Origin: an uncultured Pelagibacteraceae bacterium
Lineage (GTDB): Bacteria > Pseudomonadota > Alphaproteobacteria > Pelagibacterales > Pelagibacteraceae
DNA length: 64,000 bases
NCBI GenBank assembly: GCA_902635545.1
Contig: CACPOL010000001.1
Location: 1-64,000, forward strand
Direction: 5' to 3'
Position numbers and translations under genes: made by a program. Positions 9,079-18,027 of the stretch are shown piece after piece. Each line of letters starts with the position of its first letter. Position 1 is the stretch's first letter. The notes beneath the pieces are model-generated. The model saw only the letters and a list, made by a program, of their open reading frames with translations. It searched no databases and was not told the origin of the DNA.

Positions 9079-9429
9079 TCAATAAATTGTTGCCCCAAAT
9101 ACCTTGACCTCCCCGTCCTCTACTCCCAATACTAACCTGCCCAAAAACTCGCCAGGCACCTCTTTATTGGTTTGTTTAATAAGAACTGTGATATGTTCTC
9201 CTCTTCTCAAAGTACCAAAGGGTTCGTAAGTCTCATTAAGATTGGTAATAAGCTTATTATTTGCCCATTGTTTTCCAAGCTCCACCTCATTAGCTCCAAA
9301 CAACATCTGAGTTGAAAAATCCCTTGTAAAGCCTCCGTAATCCTTAAGATTAGAGGATTTTACTAAATTATCCCAAAAAGGTTTTCCAATAATAAAAATC
9401 TCTTCATCAGATTTTGATAATAGATCCAT
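9079..9429 (-). CDS. Conserved-looking protein downstream of aprA, function unknown
   Basis: A 116-residue soluble protein with no signal peptide or membrane segment. It starts MDLLSKSDEEIFIIGKPFW, has an aromatic/acidic middle (YGGFTRDFSTQMLFGAN) and a beta-rich C-terminal half (GRLVLGVEDGEVKVFGAT). I do not recognise the family. It begins 22 bases after the aprA stop on the same strand, so it is probably the last gene of the aprM-aprB-aprA operon. Lengths and the central helix/sheet pattern vaguely resemble NTF2/SnoaL-like folds, but no diagnostic residues support that. A role in sulfite oxidation is inferred from context only. Confidence 0.75.
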   Translation of the reverse strand: MDLLSKSDEEIFIIGKPFWDNLVKSSNLKDYGGFTRDFSTQMLFGANEVELGKQWANNKLITNLNETYEPFGTLRRGEHITVLIKQTNKEVPGEFLGRLVLGVEDGEVKVFGATIY

Positions 9430-9451
9430 AAATATTGCTATTTAAAAAATT

Positions 9452-11311
9452 TTAGGAGGCCTTCTTTTTCTCTTTCTCATCAACGATATGATATACAGGT
9501 ACTTTTTCCATCTTAAATTTACCAGTTTTTGGGTCTCGCCTCGATACAGTCAAACAATGCCAATTATCATCATCTAGCTTCATAAAATCTCCTCTGTAAT
9601 AATATCCTGGCCAACGTGTTTCTTCTCTGAAAAGAGTATGCTCTGTAACACATTGAGATGTTAAAGCTCTATGTTTTAACTCCCAAGCTCTCATTAATTG
9701 ATGGTAATCTTCCGCTCCAACATGCTCTAAATCTTCTTGAAGCCAATCTAATAATTCTAAACCTCTTTTTAATAAATTTCCATTTGTCATATAATTAGAT
9801 GTAATTCCACCGACATATTCATCCATAATTTTTTGAAGTCTCTGCAAACCTTGAATTGGTGAAATATAGCTTGGTGAAACTGTACCACCAGTGATTTCAT
9901 TTTGAGCAATTGTGTAATTATCTAAAGGCTTATAAACAGCCTTTTTAAAATCCTCACACTGTTTATCAGAAACTTTAACGTTTAATGCTTTTTGATCTTG
10001 AATATATTTCACAGCTGCTTTAGCAGCTAATCTTCCCTCTGTAAATGAGCCAGATGAAAATTTATGAGCACTTCCTCCAACGGTATCTCCTGCTCCAAAT
10101 AATCCGTCTATTGTCAACATTCTGTTATAACCCCAAAAATATTCTGGTGGAGATAAATCCTCTGGGCCACTCACCCAAGCTCCTGAACAAGTTGCATGTG
10201 AGCCCATTACATATGGTTCTGATGTAGTTAATTCAGGATTAGTATATTTTGGATCAATATTTTGGGAAGCCCAAACCACTGCTTGACCAACAGTCATTCC
10301 TAAAAAATTTTCCCACCCAACTGTTTCTAAATGAGGATCTTGAAAAGCTTCAGTTGTGACCATGTGAATTGGTCCACCCCCAGCAGCAACTTCTTGAATA
10401 AAAGCATGATTTCTTAAACAAGTTGGCGTTGGATGATGATCTATGTACTCACCGACAAGTTCTTTAGTCTGATCATACCATTTTTTTTCATAGTTTTCAC
10501 CATTTGCGTTTTGTGTATATGTTTTTAAATGTAAAAAATAAGCTCCGACTGGACCATAACCATCTTTAAATCTACATAAAACAATTCTATTTTCCATTTG
10601 AGTCATTTTTGCACCAGCAGCTATTGGAAGTGCATATGCCGAACCATTGCTCCATGGAGCATACCAAGTTCGACCCATACCCTCACCAACTGCTCTTGGT
10701 TTAAAAATGTGAGAAGCACCACCAGCAGCTACAATAACCGTTTTTGCTCTGAAGACATGAAAATCTCCAGTTCTCATATTAAATCCTACTGCTCCACCTA
10801 TTCTATTTTCTTGAGCTTCATCCATTAGTAAATGAGTAATCATAATTCTGTTGTAAATTTTGTCTGCTGATTTTTTTGCAGCTTCAGCAACAATTGGCTT
10901 GTAACTTTCACCATGAATCATGATCTGCCACTTACCTTCTCTTAAGTATCTCCCTGTTTTTTCATTTTTCATCATCGGAAGACCCCATTCGTCAAACATA
11001 TGAACAGTGGAATCTACATGACGAGCCATGTCATATCCCAAATCTTCTCTAACCATACCCATTAAATCATTTCGAGCATATCTCACATGATCCTCTGGTT
11101 GGTTTTCATCCCACTGCATTCCCATATAACAGTTTATTGCGTATAAACCCTGAGCGACTGCTCCACTTCTATCAATATTTGCTTTTTCGACACAAATTAT
11201 TCTTAAATCTCTTCCCCAGTGTCTGGCCTCAAAGGTAGCTCCTGTACCCGCCATACCTCCACCTACTACTAATACATCACATTCCTCATAATGTGTTTTG
11301 TGTTTTGCCAT
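9452..11311 (-). CDS. aprA: Adenylylsulfate reductase alpha subunit
   Basis: The FAD subunit of dissimilatory APS reductase, 619 residues, full length for the family. The N-terminus carries the dinucleotide fold CDVLVVGGGMAGTGATFEA. The middle has HRRA-like FAD contacts and the capping region. The C-terminal part has TRWPGYYYRGDFM and the substrate-channel arginine/histidine residues typical of AprA. In an aerobic marine cell with sulfonate lyases it most likely runs in reverse, oxidising sulfite with AMP to APS and protecting the cell from sulfite. Its start overlaps the aprB stop by one base, indicating translational coupling. No ATP sulfurylase or APS:phosphate adenylyltransferase is seen in the window. 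Confidence 0.95.
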   Translation of the reverse strand: MAKHKTHYEECDVLVVGGGMAGTGATFEARHWGRDLRIICVEKANIDRSGAVAQGLYAINCYMGMQWDENQPEDHVRYARNDLMGMVREDLGYDMARHVDSTVHMFDEWGLPMMKNEKTGRYLREGKWQIMIHGESYKPIVAEAAKKSADKIYNRIMITHLLMDEAQENRIGGAVGFNMRTGDFHVFRAKTVIVAAGGASHIFKPRAVGEGMGRTWYAPWSNGSAYALPIAAGAKMTQMENRIVLCRFKDGYGPVGAYFLHLKTYTQNANGENYEKKWYDQTKELVGEYIDHHPTPTCLRNHAFIQEVAAGGGPIHMVTTEAFQDPHLETVGWENFLGMTVGQAVVWASQNIDPKYTNPELTTSEPYVMGSHATCSGAWVSGPEDLSPPEYFWGYNRMLTIDGLFGAGDTVGGSAHKFSSGSFTEGRLAAKAAVKYIQDQKALNVKVSDKQCEDFKKAVYKPLDNYTIAQNEITGGTVSPSYISPIQGLQRLQKIMDEYVGGITSNYMTNGNLLKRGLELLDWLQEDLEHVGAEDYHQLMRAWELKHRALTSQCVTEHTLFREETRWPGYYYRGDFMKLDDDNWHCLTVSRRDPKTGKFKMEKVPVYHIVDEKEKKKAS

Positions 11312-11781
11312 TAGTAATAAACTCCTTTTTTAAAAGACTCTTTAGGTACAGTTGGAAGTTCTTGATTAGTATTCAATCCCTCTGGCTCGGTGTAAAGTCT
11401 TTGAGAATTTATCTCACCTTGATTAGGTTTATCTCCTTCTGCTAATTTAGGAATAAATTTTCCCCAAGGTTTAGTTGTTATTGGAGATACAAAGTTTTTT
11501 TCAGTTCCATTTCTAAATTTAATTTTCCAAGAAATTGTGCCTTTTTCCTCTTCCCTTCTAACTCTTACACTGTGGCCCATTGGTGCAAAATCAGCATAAC
11601 CTCTTACATCAATGGCATGGTTCGGGCAGGCTTTTACACATGAATAACATTCCCAACAGAAATTAGGTTCAATATTTTTTGCTCGTCTTATATTCTTATC
11701 GATGTGCATAATATCTGATGGACAAATATCTACACAGTGACCACATCCATCACATCTAGTCATATAAACAAAAGTTGACAT
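11311..11781 (-). CDS. aprB: Adenylylsulfate reductase beta subunit (iron-sulfur)
   Basis: A 156-residue electron-transfer subunit with two [4Fe-4S] clusters. The ligands are visible as Cys10-X2-Cys13-X2-Cys16-X3-Cys20 (CDGCGHCVDICP) and Cys42-X2-Cys45-X2-Cys48-X3-Cys52 (CWECYSCVKACP). A C-terminal tail of about 85 residues wraps AprA in known structures and ends here in a short aromatic segment. It takes electrons from sulfite oxidation at AprA and probably passes them to the membrane partner AprM, encoded 31 bases upstream. Gene order aprM-aprB-aprA is the one described for sulfur-oxidiser-type Apr operons. Confidence 0.95.
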   Translation of the reverse strand: MSTFVYMTRCDGCGHCVDICPSDIMHIDKNIRRAKNIEPNFCWECYSCVKACPNHAIDVRGYADFAPMGHSVRVRREEEKGTISWKIKFRNGTEKNFVSPITTKPWGKFIPKLAEGDKPNQGEINSQRLYTEPEGLNTNQELPTVPKESFKKGVYY

Positions 11782-11812
11782 AATTTATTTTTCTCTCCTT
11801 CTTATTAACATA

Positions 11813-12607
11813 TTAATAGTGTTTTGGCTCTTCTCTTTTTATACCTAAACCAAATTGTTCAGGTGCATCAGCCGGTGGAGGAAGATTATCTCTAGATCCA
11901 TCTGCTTCAGCCAAATTTTTTTGTATTGCTGCGCCTGGTTTATAAAACATATGTGCAAACTTAGACCAGTAAACCCCACCAAATAAGATTAAATTGGAAA
12001 CAACAAATAAAGTAAAAAATAAATATGAAAAAACTATCTGACCATTGAATTGCGTATAAGACCAAGCTAACCCAAAAGTTGCACAAGCTAACAATGCTAA
12101 AACAAATAAATCTGCTTTGATAATTCTGTACCATGGATAAGCTTCTGCGGAGACATCAACTCTTAAAAAAAACCAAAACCAATATCCTCCTAAACAGGTT
12201 AATATTGCACCGGTATGCCACAGAATTGACCAAGTTTCTGAACTTGTCTTGTCCTCTCCGGTATAGCAAAAAACTAAAACAGCTGATGATATCCAAAATA
12301 ATATTGTTCCATACATTCCTAAAACATGTGCTAATCTTCTTTTTCCAAAACCTAATTCAGAAGTTGTGCCAATATCTACAATAGCTGTTTTCGCAATTAT
12401 CGATGTTTTTTCACCAAAGCCTAATTCTTTTGTTGCAGATAATTTTGCTTTTTTTGCGTTATTAAAAAAATACGTGAGATTCTTGTGATTTATCATTTGA
12501 ACAATAGTTCCTAATAATATCAAAACTATCATTGAAATAATAAAACCTTGCATCGCAAAAGGAGCAATTGTCTCTGATAAAATAGAAAATGGGTTAGTTT
12601 GAAACAT
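11813..12607 (-). CDS. aprM: APS reductase membrane anchor
   Basis: A 264-residue integral membrane protein. It has an N-terminal helix (about residues 18-38), a cytoplasmic stretch containing ELGFGEKTSIIAK and a second ELGFGKRRLAH copy, then four or five further membrane helices and a Pro-rich tail (DNLPPPADAPEQFGLG). This layout and its place at the head of the aprBA operon match AprM, thought to anchor AprBA and pass electrons to quinone. Histidines in the helices (GKRRLAHVLGM, SILWHTGAIL) could be haem ligands. The ELGFGxK/R duplication about 21 residues apart is a curious internal repeat. Confidence 0.85.
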   Translation of the reverse strand: MFQTNPFSILSETIAPFAMQGFIISMIVLILLGTIVQMINHKNLTYFFNNAKKAKLSATKELGFGEKTSIIAKTAIVDIGTTSELGFGKRRLAHVLGMYGTILFWISSAVLVFCYTGEDKTSSETWSILWHTGAILTCLGGYWFWFFLRVDVSAEAYPWYRIIKADLFVLALLACATFGLAWSYTQFNGQIVFSYLFFTLFVVSNLILFGGVYWSKFAHMFYKPGAAIQKNLAEADGSRDNLPPPADAPEQFGLGIKREEPKHY

Positions 12608-12710
12608 TCCGCTATATGTTAATTCATTTTATTTTAATTTAAAAGATGTCTAATCTACTTAAAAAAATAGATCAACTACTAACTCTGACCAATTTATCAT
12701 TAATAACAGC

Positions 12711-13109
12711 CTATTTTTTACGTTTATAATGCTGTTTGTTGGGAATGACTGATCTTACTCCACCTTGAGGATTTACAACATCACCTTCTCTTCGTGGAAT
12801 CAAATGAAAATGACAATGAAAAATAGATTGGCCTGAAACTTTTCCTATATTTGTCCCAATATTAAAACCCTTAACTGTTTTATCATTTTTTAATATCTCC
12901 TCCTTTATTTCTTTAATAAGTTGATTACACGCAATAATTTCATCATTAGATAAATCGAAATAATCTTTTATATGTCTATTTGGAATAATCAGGCAGTGAT
13001 ACTTTGTTACAGGATAAGAGTCATAACTTACATATGCTAAATCATTTTTCAATGCATAGTCGTTACTTTTAATATTACAGAACAAACATGGATTGTTAGG
13101 ATTTTTCAT
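12711..13109 (-). CDS. HIT-family nucleotide hydrolase/transferase
   Basis: A 132-residue histidine-triad protein. The N-terminus has CLFCNIKSND, the paired cysteines of zinc-containing HIT proteins. The centre has LIIPNRHI, and the catalytic triad motif appears as SIFHCHFHLIPR (H-phi-H-phi-H). Such proteins hydrolyse AMP-lysine, Ap4A or related adenylylated molecules; the exact substrate is unknown. It is the last gene of the metC-MFS-pabB-pabA-pabC operon, 4 bases beyond pabC. The start has a good position and no competing upstream ATG. Confidence 0.9.
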   Translation of the reverse strand: MKNPNNPCLFCNIKSNDYALKNDLAYVSYDSYPVTKYHCLIIPNRHIKDYFDLSNDEIIACNQLIKEIKEEILKNDKTVKGFNIGTNIGKVSGQSIFHCHFHLIPRREGDVVNPQGGVRSVIPNKQHYKRKK

Positions 13110-13113
13110 ATCA

Positions 13114-13887
13114 TTAAAACTTATGTAAATTGCAATTTTTCATAGCAGAATTATAAAATTTTGTAAAAATTTTAAAATTATTTAAACTTTTTCTTTCCCA
13201 ACCAATTTCCTTTATAGTTTTTACAGAAGCAACTCCTTTTCCAGATCCTACAAGTAGTATTTCGTCATAACTCATTAATTCATTTATAAAAATATTTTTT
13301 TTAATGATTTTTTTTATTTTTGTTTTAAAAAATTTGTATGTGTTTCCTTCATAATAATTTTTTTTTGGTATATAAATCTCTTTTCCTTTAAAAAACAAAA
13401 GATTTGAAGTTCCGGTCTCTAAGATTTTTTTTTTATATATAAGACCGATATCTGATTTAGAATTATCAATTTTTGATAATTGAAATAAAATTTTTTCATA
13501 TTTCAAATTTTTATACTGAGGTTTTTCACGTTTTAAGTTTACAAGTTTCAAATTAAAATTTAATTTTGGAAGTTTTCTTTTTCTTAAAGATATTGAAATT
13601 GTTTTTTTATTAACTGCGATTCTGAGTAAATGATTATATTTTTTTTTTTTTGAAATATTGTAATTTATAATTCTTATTATATCTTTTCTAAGCAACTTTT
13701 TTTTAATTCCATATTTTTTAAGTGAAAAAATTAGGTTTTTAATATGACTTTTAAAAAATAAAATCCTTGGTGGTTTTCCAAAAATCCACATTGTAGTAAA
13801 AATACCATGGTCTCCCCACAAATCTTTAAAATTAATTTCTCTGAGGTTGCTAAGTTGATAAGATTTTTTTAATAAGAAAGTTGCCAT
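13114..13887 (-). CDS. pabC: Class IV aminotransferase, probable aminodeoxychorismate lyase
   Basis: A 257-residue PLP fold-type IV protein. The PLP lysine is expected in the KNLKYEKIL segment. The conserved glutamate motif appears as ILETGTSNLLFF, and the end has GSGKGVASVKTI, which corresponds to the T/S-G-T-R-G-V-x-P-V segment of the family. The gene overlaps the 3' end of pabA by 38 bases and follows pabB-pabA, so 4-amino-4-deoxychorismate lyase (p-aminobenzoate for folate) is the natural role. The sequence is diverged and very lysine-rich. A D-amino-acid or branched-chain aminotransferase is less likely in this operon. Confidence 0.72.
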   Translation of the reverse strand: MATFLLKKSYQLSNLREINFKDLWGDHGIFTTMWIFGKPPRILFFKSHIKNLIFSLKKYGIKKKLLRKDIIRIINYNISKKKKYNHLLRIAVNKKTISISLRKRKLPKLNFNLKLVNLKREKPQYKNLKYEKILFQLSKIDNSKSDIGLIYKKKILETGTSNLLFFKGKEIYIPKKNYYEGNTYKFFKTKIKKIIKKNIFINELMSYDEILLVGSGKGVASVKTIKEIGWERKSLNNFKIFTKFYNSAMKNCNLHKF

Positions 13888-14407
13888 TTATAGTTAAAAA
13901 TGATTCAGGGTGAAATTGATATCCATAAATTTTTTCTTTGTTGTTTTCAAAAGACATTGCTACTTTTGTTTCTAAACATCTCATAGTTATCTCAAAATCT
14001 TTATTTTTGAAAGGTTCTTTTAATTTTAATGAATGATAACGCCCTACTTTGAATTTTTTTCCTTTTTTAAATATCGATTTTTTATTAATAACTTGAATAT
14101 TTGATTGATATCCATGATAGATATTCTTTTGTTCAATAATTTTAGCACCTTCGCAAAATAATATTTGTTGAAAACCTAAGCAAATACCTATTATTTTTTT
14201 TTTTCCTTTAAATTTCCAATAAATTTTTGATGTAACTGGATAATCTTTTGGATTACCTGGGCCTGGTGAAAATACTATAACATTAGATTTTTCAAGCTTA
14301 GCAATATCTAAATTATTATAATTACCACACTCAACTTTATCAAATAAAGAAAATTGATGAACTACGTTATGAGTAAAAGAGTCATTATGGTCTATCACAT
14401 AAATCAT
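13850..14407 (-). CDS. pabA: Aminodeoxychorismate synthase glutamine amidotransferase subunit
   Basis: A 185-residue class I glutamine amidotransferase. The nucleophile is Cys76 in GICLGFQQIL, and the His167/Glu169 pair lies in YQFHPES. The oxyanion strand FSPGPGNP is intact. It supplies ammonia to PabB for p-aminobenzoate synthesis; the same family serves anthranilate synthase as TrpG. Its start overlaps the pabB stop by 4 bases, indicating coupling, and its own end overlaps pabC by 38 bases. The neighbouring lyase gene favours PabA over TrpG. In small genomes one such subunit sometimes serves both enzymes. Confidence 0.9.
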   Translation of the reverse strand: MIYVIDHNDSFTHNVVHQFSLFDKVECGNYNNLDIAKLEKSNVIVFSPGPGNPKDYPVTSKIYWKFKGKKKIIGICLGFQQILFCEGAKIIEQKNIYHGYQSNIQVINKKSIFKKGKKFKVGRYHSLKLKEPFKNKDFEITMRCLETKVAMSFENNKEKIYGYQFHPESFLTINGNFLIKKILST

Positions 14408-15558
14408 TTGAATAAATCTATTAATGCTTTTGCTTTTATATAATTTTCATTGAATTCATGTTTGGCATTACTATCCACTACAACTCCAGATGCTACTGAA
14501 ATTTCTGATATATCTTTAAAATTTAAAATTGATCTTATAATAATATTAAATCTCATATCTCCATTAAATTTTATATAACCAAAACTACCGGTGTATATAT
14601 TTCTATTTTCTTTTTCTTGTTTATTTAAAAGTTTAAGAGTATTTATTTTTGGACATCCAATAACTGATCCTCCGGGTAACATTGCCTTAATTATATCAAT
14701 AATTTTAATATTTTTTTTAAGCTTACCACTAATTAAACTGACATAGTGAAAAAGGTCTTTATATTCCTCAACTATTTTAGATTTTGATATCTTTACAGAC
14801 CCCACTTTACATATACGAGATAAATCATTTCTCTCCATATCAACAATCATATTATGCTCTTTTGATTCTTTTAGATTTTTTTTGAAAAAATTTAAAGCTT
14901 TAGATTTACTTAAGTTTTTTGTTTTTTTTACAGTTCCTGCTATTGGTTTAGTAGAAATATTAAGACCTTTTTTTGTAATTAAATTTTCTGGAGAACAGCT
15001 TATAATTGAATAATTATAATCTCTAATCATAAAAGCTTCTGGAGCTAAATTTGTTTTTGATAATCTAGAAAAAAAATCTAAAGGATCAATCTTTGATTTT
15101 GTTTTATATTTAGTACAAATCTTAATTTGATACGTCTCTCCACTTTTAATTTTTTTTTTAAATTTATTAAAAATTTTTGTATAAGTGTCTTTATTTATAT
15201 TAATTTTAAAGCTATTAGTTTTAAAGATATTTTTGTTACGGTATCTTAAATTATGACACATTCGAATTTTTTTTTCAGGTTTATAAAAAATACCTTTAGG
15301 AAAAATTGTATTTTTTTGTTTAGGAATTTTTATATTTATCAAATTATTTAATAACTCATAGCCAAAGAAACCTATAAATAAATCGGTATTTTTTATTTTT
15401 CTTTTATATTTTATGTTTAAAAAATTATTTATATTTTTATTATTTAATATAATTTTTTTTGAAAAATTTGTGTACAAATCAAAACCTTCTTTAGATTTAT
15501 AAATTATGTAAGGCTCGCCTGAATGATGAATTTCTGTTAATTGATTTTGTTTGCTCAA
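14404..15558 (-). CDS. pabB: Aminodeoxychorismate synthase chorismate-binding subunit
   Basis: A 384-residue member of the chorismate-utilising family. It aminates chorismate to 4-amino-4-deoxychorismate together with PabA. Key motifs are present: GETYQIKICTKY, SCSPENLI, the DMERNDLSRIC helix, PGGSVIGCPKINTLKLL and YTGSFGYIKFNGDMRFN. The lysine in the KPIAGT-like segment (STKPIAGTVKK) supports PabB chemistry. The N-terminal TrpE-like subdomain is short and lysine-rich, making the protein smaller than most PabB. It is followed directly by pabA with a 4-base overlap and preceded by the MFS gene with only 1 base between. Confidence 0.9.
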   Translation of the reverse strand: MSKQNQLTEIHHSGEPYIIYKSKEGFDLYTNFSKKIILNNKNINNFLNIKYKRKIKNTDLFIGFFGYELLNNLINIKIPKQKNTIFPKGIFYKPEKKIRMCHNLRYRNKNIFKTNSFKININKDTYTKIFNKFKKKIKSGETYQIKICTKYKTKSKIDPLDFFSRLSKTNLAPEAFMIRDYNYSIISCSPENLITKKGLNISTKPIAGTVKKTKNLSKSKALNFFKKNLKESKEHNMIVDMERNDLSRICKVGSVKISKSKIVEEYKDLFHYVSLISGKLKKNIKIIDIIKAMLPGGSVIGCPKINTLKLLNKQEKENRNIYTGSFGYIKFNGDMRFNIIIRSILNFKDISEISVASGVVVDSNAKHEFNENYIKAKALIDLFK

Positions 15559-15559
15559 T

Positions 15560-16780
15560 TTATTCTGTTTTTAATCTTAAAACTGGTTCTTCTTTAATTG
15601 GTAAATGTATTATTGCTGCGAATACAGATAAAGCAATTGCCAAATACCACGCATAGTCATAAGAGCCATATAGATCATGGAATAAACCTCCTAAATATGC
15701 ACCAAAAAAGGACCCTATTTGATGACTGAGAAAAACAATACCATATAAAAGACCTAAATACTTTGTTCCAAATAAATGAGCTACAATTCCACTGGTAGCA
15801 GGAACGGTTGAAAGCCATAAAAAACCAAAACTTGCTCCAAATAAAAAAGCACTAATGTTACTAGCTGGCGTAAATATAAATAAAATTATAGATATGCCTC
15901 TTAAAAAGTAAATTGAACTTAGAATTATTTTCTTGCTCATCTTGGCCGATAGATAACCACTTAACAAAGAACCAAAAATATTAAATAGACCTATTAATGA
16001 TAAAATAGCTGCTGCTGTCCAGTCCTCTAAACCTCTATCAATTACATATTTTGGCACATGAGTTCCAACTAAAGTAATATGGAAACCACAAACAAAAAAC
16101 CCCGATACGAGTAAGATATAACTTTTGGTTTTAAAAGCTTCAGTTAACGCCTCTCTAAATGATTGATTAGATGTTTTTTCGATACTCTCAGTTTCAGATG
16201 GGGATCTTACAAAATATGCAGCAACTAAACCGGATAATAAAAAAATACAAAAAATAAAAAGAGTATAATTCCATCCAAACTCAGCTAAAGAGTAATTTGT
16301 AAAAATTGGAGAGAGAAAATATCCAAAAGATCCTAGTGCAGTAACAAAACTCATAGCAATAGTTCTTGTTTTTAATGGGAAATGTTTGCCAACAACTGAC
16401 ATTGGAATACTTATTGCTGTTCCACCTAGTCCAATTCCAATTAATAAACCCATATGTATTTGAAAAAAGATTCCAGTATTTGGACCTGTATATAATAAGT
16501 AAATTCCCAAGGTGTAGAATACAAATGCAGAGATGATGGCTATATGACCACCATATCTATCGGCTATTGCACCAAAAATGGGACCTGTAATACCCCACAT
16601 TAACATTTGGATTCCAATTGCAAAACCAAATGCTGTATTGCTAATATTTAAGCTTTCATTAAAATCTATAAAGAATAAACCAAATGTTTGTCTTACTCCA
16701 AGTGAAATTAAAACCACAAAACATGCAGCAAATAAAGTTATGACTGAGGTTTTTGAATTAAAAAATTTTTCTGAAATCAT
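15560..16780 (-). CDS. MFS transporter, monocarboxylate/oxalate-like branch
   Basis: A 406-residue major facilitator protein with twelve predicted membrane helices. The loop 2-3 signature appears as GAIADRYGGH, and helix 1 has the LGVRQTFGLFF pattern common to the OFA/MCT-like branch of bacterial MFS carriers. Substrate is not deducible. It starts within the last four bases of metC and ends one base before pabB, so it is translated as part of that operon. Export or import of an organic acid or amino-acid derivative would fit, but nothing in the sequence fixes direction. Confidence 0.85.
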   Translation of the reverse strand: MISEKFFNSKTSVITLFAACFVVLISLGVRQTFGLFFIDFNESLNISNTAFGFAIGIQMLMWGITGPIFGAIADRYGGHIAIISAFVFYTLGIYLLYTGPNTGIFFQIHMGLLIGIGLGGTAISIPMSVVGKHFPLKTRTIAMSFVTALGSFGYFLSPIFTNYSLAEFGWNYTLFIFCIFLLSGLVAAYFVRSPSETESIEKTSNQSFREALTEAFKTKSYILLVSGFFVCGFHITLVGTHVPKYVIDRGLEDWTAAAILSLIGLFNIFGSLLSGYLSAKMSKKIILSSIYFLRGISIILFIFTPASNISAFLFGASFGFLWLSTVPATSGIVAHLFGTKYLGLLYGIVFLSHQIGSFFGAYLGGLFHDLYGSYDYAWYLAIALSVFAAIIHLPIKEEPVLRLKTE

Positions 16781-17952
16781 TTTAGATATTTTAATGCCTG
16801 TTTTAAATCAGCAATTAAATCCTTAGGATCTTCAAGTCCTATGTGTAATCTTACAAGATGTTCATCTTTTGCAAGTTTAAGAAATTTTCTTTTACCTGTT
16901 TCTCTGAATTCCTGATGTAATACTAAGCTTTCAAATCCACCCCAACTATAACCATAGCCAAAAAGTTTTAGTGAATTAACAAATTTTTTTACTAAATTAA
17001 TATTTTTTGCTTTAATTTTTAATCCCATTAAACCTGACGCACCAGAGTAATATTTTTTCCACATTCTAAAGTTTTGTGAATTTTTTTTATAAGGATATAA
17101 TAATTTTATTCTTTTATTTTTTGATAAAAACGCAGCAATTTTTTTCGCATTTTCTCTATGCTTATCTAGTCTTACGTCAAGAGTTCTTAATCCTCTAGTA
17201 ATTAAATAAGCATCATCTGGTCCTAATCTGAGACCAGTTATTTTTTCAGTAGCTTTTACTTTATTAAAAACTTTTTTATTAACAGCTAAACTACCACCCA
17301 TTACATCCGAATGTCCTGAGTAATATTTAGTTGCTGATACAATTGACATATCAAAACCTAACTTAATTGGTTTCAAATAATATGGTGTACCCCATGTATT
17401 ATCTATTGCTGTAAAAATTTTATTTTTTTTTGCAATAGATAGAATTTTTCCAAGATCTTGAAAATCAAAAGTATTACTTCCTGGATTTTCAACAAAAATT
17501 AATTTTGTTTTTTTTGTTATACTAGTTTGTAAAGTTTTTAAATCATGAGGATTATAAAAAACTGTTTCTATATCAAATTCTTTTAGATAATCTTGTGTCA
17601 AGATTCTAGTGGGGCTATAAACTGGATCTGCAACCAAAATTTCATCCCCTGGTCGTACAACACTAAAAATTGCTAAAAAGACAGAGCCAAAACCCGTAGG
17701 TGTAGTGAAAACATGATAACTTTCCTCTAACTTGGTAAGAATTTTTTGGAGGATATATGTTGTAGAAGTTCCTTGTCTTCCATAATCATAATAACCACCT
17801 ATCGGATTTTTTTCTGCTTTTTTTTGTGTCTTTCTTATATGTTGCATTGACTTAAAAATTATTGTGGAAGCCCTCACAACTGGAGGATTAACAGACTGAT
17901 TATGAAAGTCTTTTGCAGTATGTTTTAAAAAAGTTTTAAATGATTTTGTCAT
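16777..17952 (-). CDS. metC: Cystathionine beta-lyase or related Cys/Met-metabolism PLP enzyme
   Basis: A PLP fold-type I enzyme of the Cys/Met metabolism family, 391 residues from the ATG chosen here. An in-frame TTG 27 bases upstream would add nine residues but looks less likely. Motifs include the aldimine lysine in VSATKYYSGHSDVMGGS, the tyrosine/arginine substrate region GGYYDYGRQGTST near the N-terminus, and GLRLGPDDAYLITRGLRTL. The GHSD after the lysine favours cystathionine beta-lyase (MetC, homocysteine formation) over gamma-synthase. It heads the operon with the MFS and pab genes. Cystathionine gamma-lyase or a related C-S lyase remains possible. Confidence 0.85.
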   Translation of the reverse strand: MTKSFKTFLKHTAKDFHNQSVNPPVVRASTIIFKSMQHIRKTQKKAEKNPIGGYYDYGRQGTSTTYILQKILTKLEESYHVFTTPTGFGSVFLAIFSVVRPGDEILVADPVYSPTRILTQDYLKEFDIETVFYNPHDLKTLQTSITKKTKLIFVENPGSNTFDFQDLGKILSIAKKNKIFTAIDNTWGTPYYLKPIKLGFDMSIVSATKYYSGHSDVMGGSLAVNKKVFNKVKATEKITGLRLGPDDAYLITRGLRTLDVRLDKHRENAKKIAAFLSKNKRIKLLYPYKKNSQNFRMWKKYYSGASGLMGLKIKAKNINLVKKFVNSLKLFGYGYSWGGFESLVLHQEFRETGKRKFLKLAKDEHLVRLHIGLEDPKDLIADLKQALKYLK

Positions 17953-18027
17953 AAAAAATTTGATAACTTTTAAGGACAATGCTATATCCAGTTTGTAATT
18001 TCAATTAAATTATAACAAAAGGAAAAA

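Noticed and set aside
17953-18027. SAM-type riboswitch ahead of metC
   Set aside because: The short AT-rich leader lacks conserved SAM-II/SAM-V aptamer sequences, and no structure beyond chance pairing is seen.
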